Assembly: GCA_937981305.1 (NCBI GenBank)
Contig: CALJPB010000160.1
Location: 1 to 5,541 of the forward strand
DNA from: an uncultured Selenomonas sp.
GTDB lineage: Bacteria > Bacillota > Negativicutes > Selenomonadales > Selenomonadaceae
Length of the DNA: 5,541 nucleotides
Reading direction: 5' to 3'
Shown piece by piece: positions 5,488 to 5,541 of this stretch (position 1 is the stretch's first letter; every line of letters begins with the position of its first letter). The notes under the pieces are model-generated. The model was not told where the DNA came from. It ran no database searches and worked only from the letters and a program-made list of their open reading frames with translations. Both the position numbers and the translations under genes were made by a program.

Positions 5488-5526
5488 AAAAGACGCTGCC
5501 CGTGTACTAGATAGGCAGCGTCTTTT
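5488..5526. terminator. Intrinsic terminator upstream of rfbD
   Basis: AAAAGACGCTGCC (5488-5500) and GGCAGCGTCTTTT (5514-5526) form a perfect 13-bp stem with a 13-base loop. Short T runs follow on both strands. It probably ends a - strand gene lying to the right, which separates rfbD from it, or a + strand transcript entering from the left. Confidence 0.75.
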
Positions 5527-5541
5527 CATATATTTTATGCA

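Noticed and set aside
4515..5489. 324-codon + strand open frame opposite rfbD
   Set aside because: It is rich in Arg and Val with no family resemblance; the opposite strand encodes an intact dTDP-4-dehydrorhamnose reductase.

Overview
The window looks like chromosomal DNA of a Selenomonas-like member of the Negativicutes (inferred from GC-rich coding sequence between AT-rich intergenic gaps, strong AGGAGG-type ribosome binding sites and the gene families present; no species call is possible). It carries parts or all of six genes in two converging blocks. On the + strand are the 3' end of an unidentified gene (1-137), bioY (545-1099) and a methyl-accepting chemotaxis protein (1400-3127). On the - strand are rfbD (5408-4542) and sstT (4443-3196). 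The two blocks meet at a strong bidirectional terminator at 3143-3182.

The most interesting part is the roughly 400-base gap between the first gene and bioY. It has the full layout of a par/Fst-like type I toxin-antitoxin locus. A near-consensus - strand promoter (444-415) leads to a tiny GTG-start gene (368-279) for a 29-residue peptide with one membrane segment. A near-consensus + strand promoter (139-167) faces it. Both transcripts end at one shared perfect hairpin (203-234). The predicted short + strand RNA (about 174-236) carries an imperfect copy of the toxin's translation start region. It could pair with the toxin mRNA over 19 positions (15 Watson-Crick, 3 G-U, 1 mismatch), covering the start codon. 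The predicted transcript sizes, about 205 and 62 nt, resemble RNA I and RNA II of the pAD1 par locus.

The remaining genes are ordinary and each seems to be its own transcription unit. BioY is the substrate-binding membrane subunit of biotin uptake. The chemoreceptor has a four-helix-bundle-like outer domain, a HAMP domain and a canonical signalling tip. SstT is a Na+/serine-threonine symporter. RfbD makes dTDP-L-rhamnose for surface polysaccharide. Promoters fit closely against the terminators of the preceding genes. For sstT the -10 box lies inside a 35-bp inverted repeat that may act as terminator, operator or both. I see no CRISPR array, insertion sequence, tRNA or rRNA.
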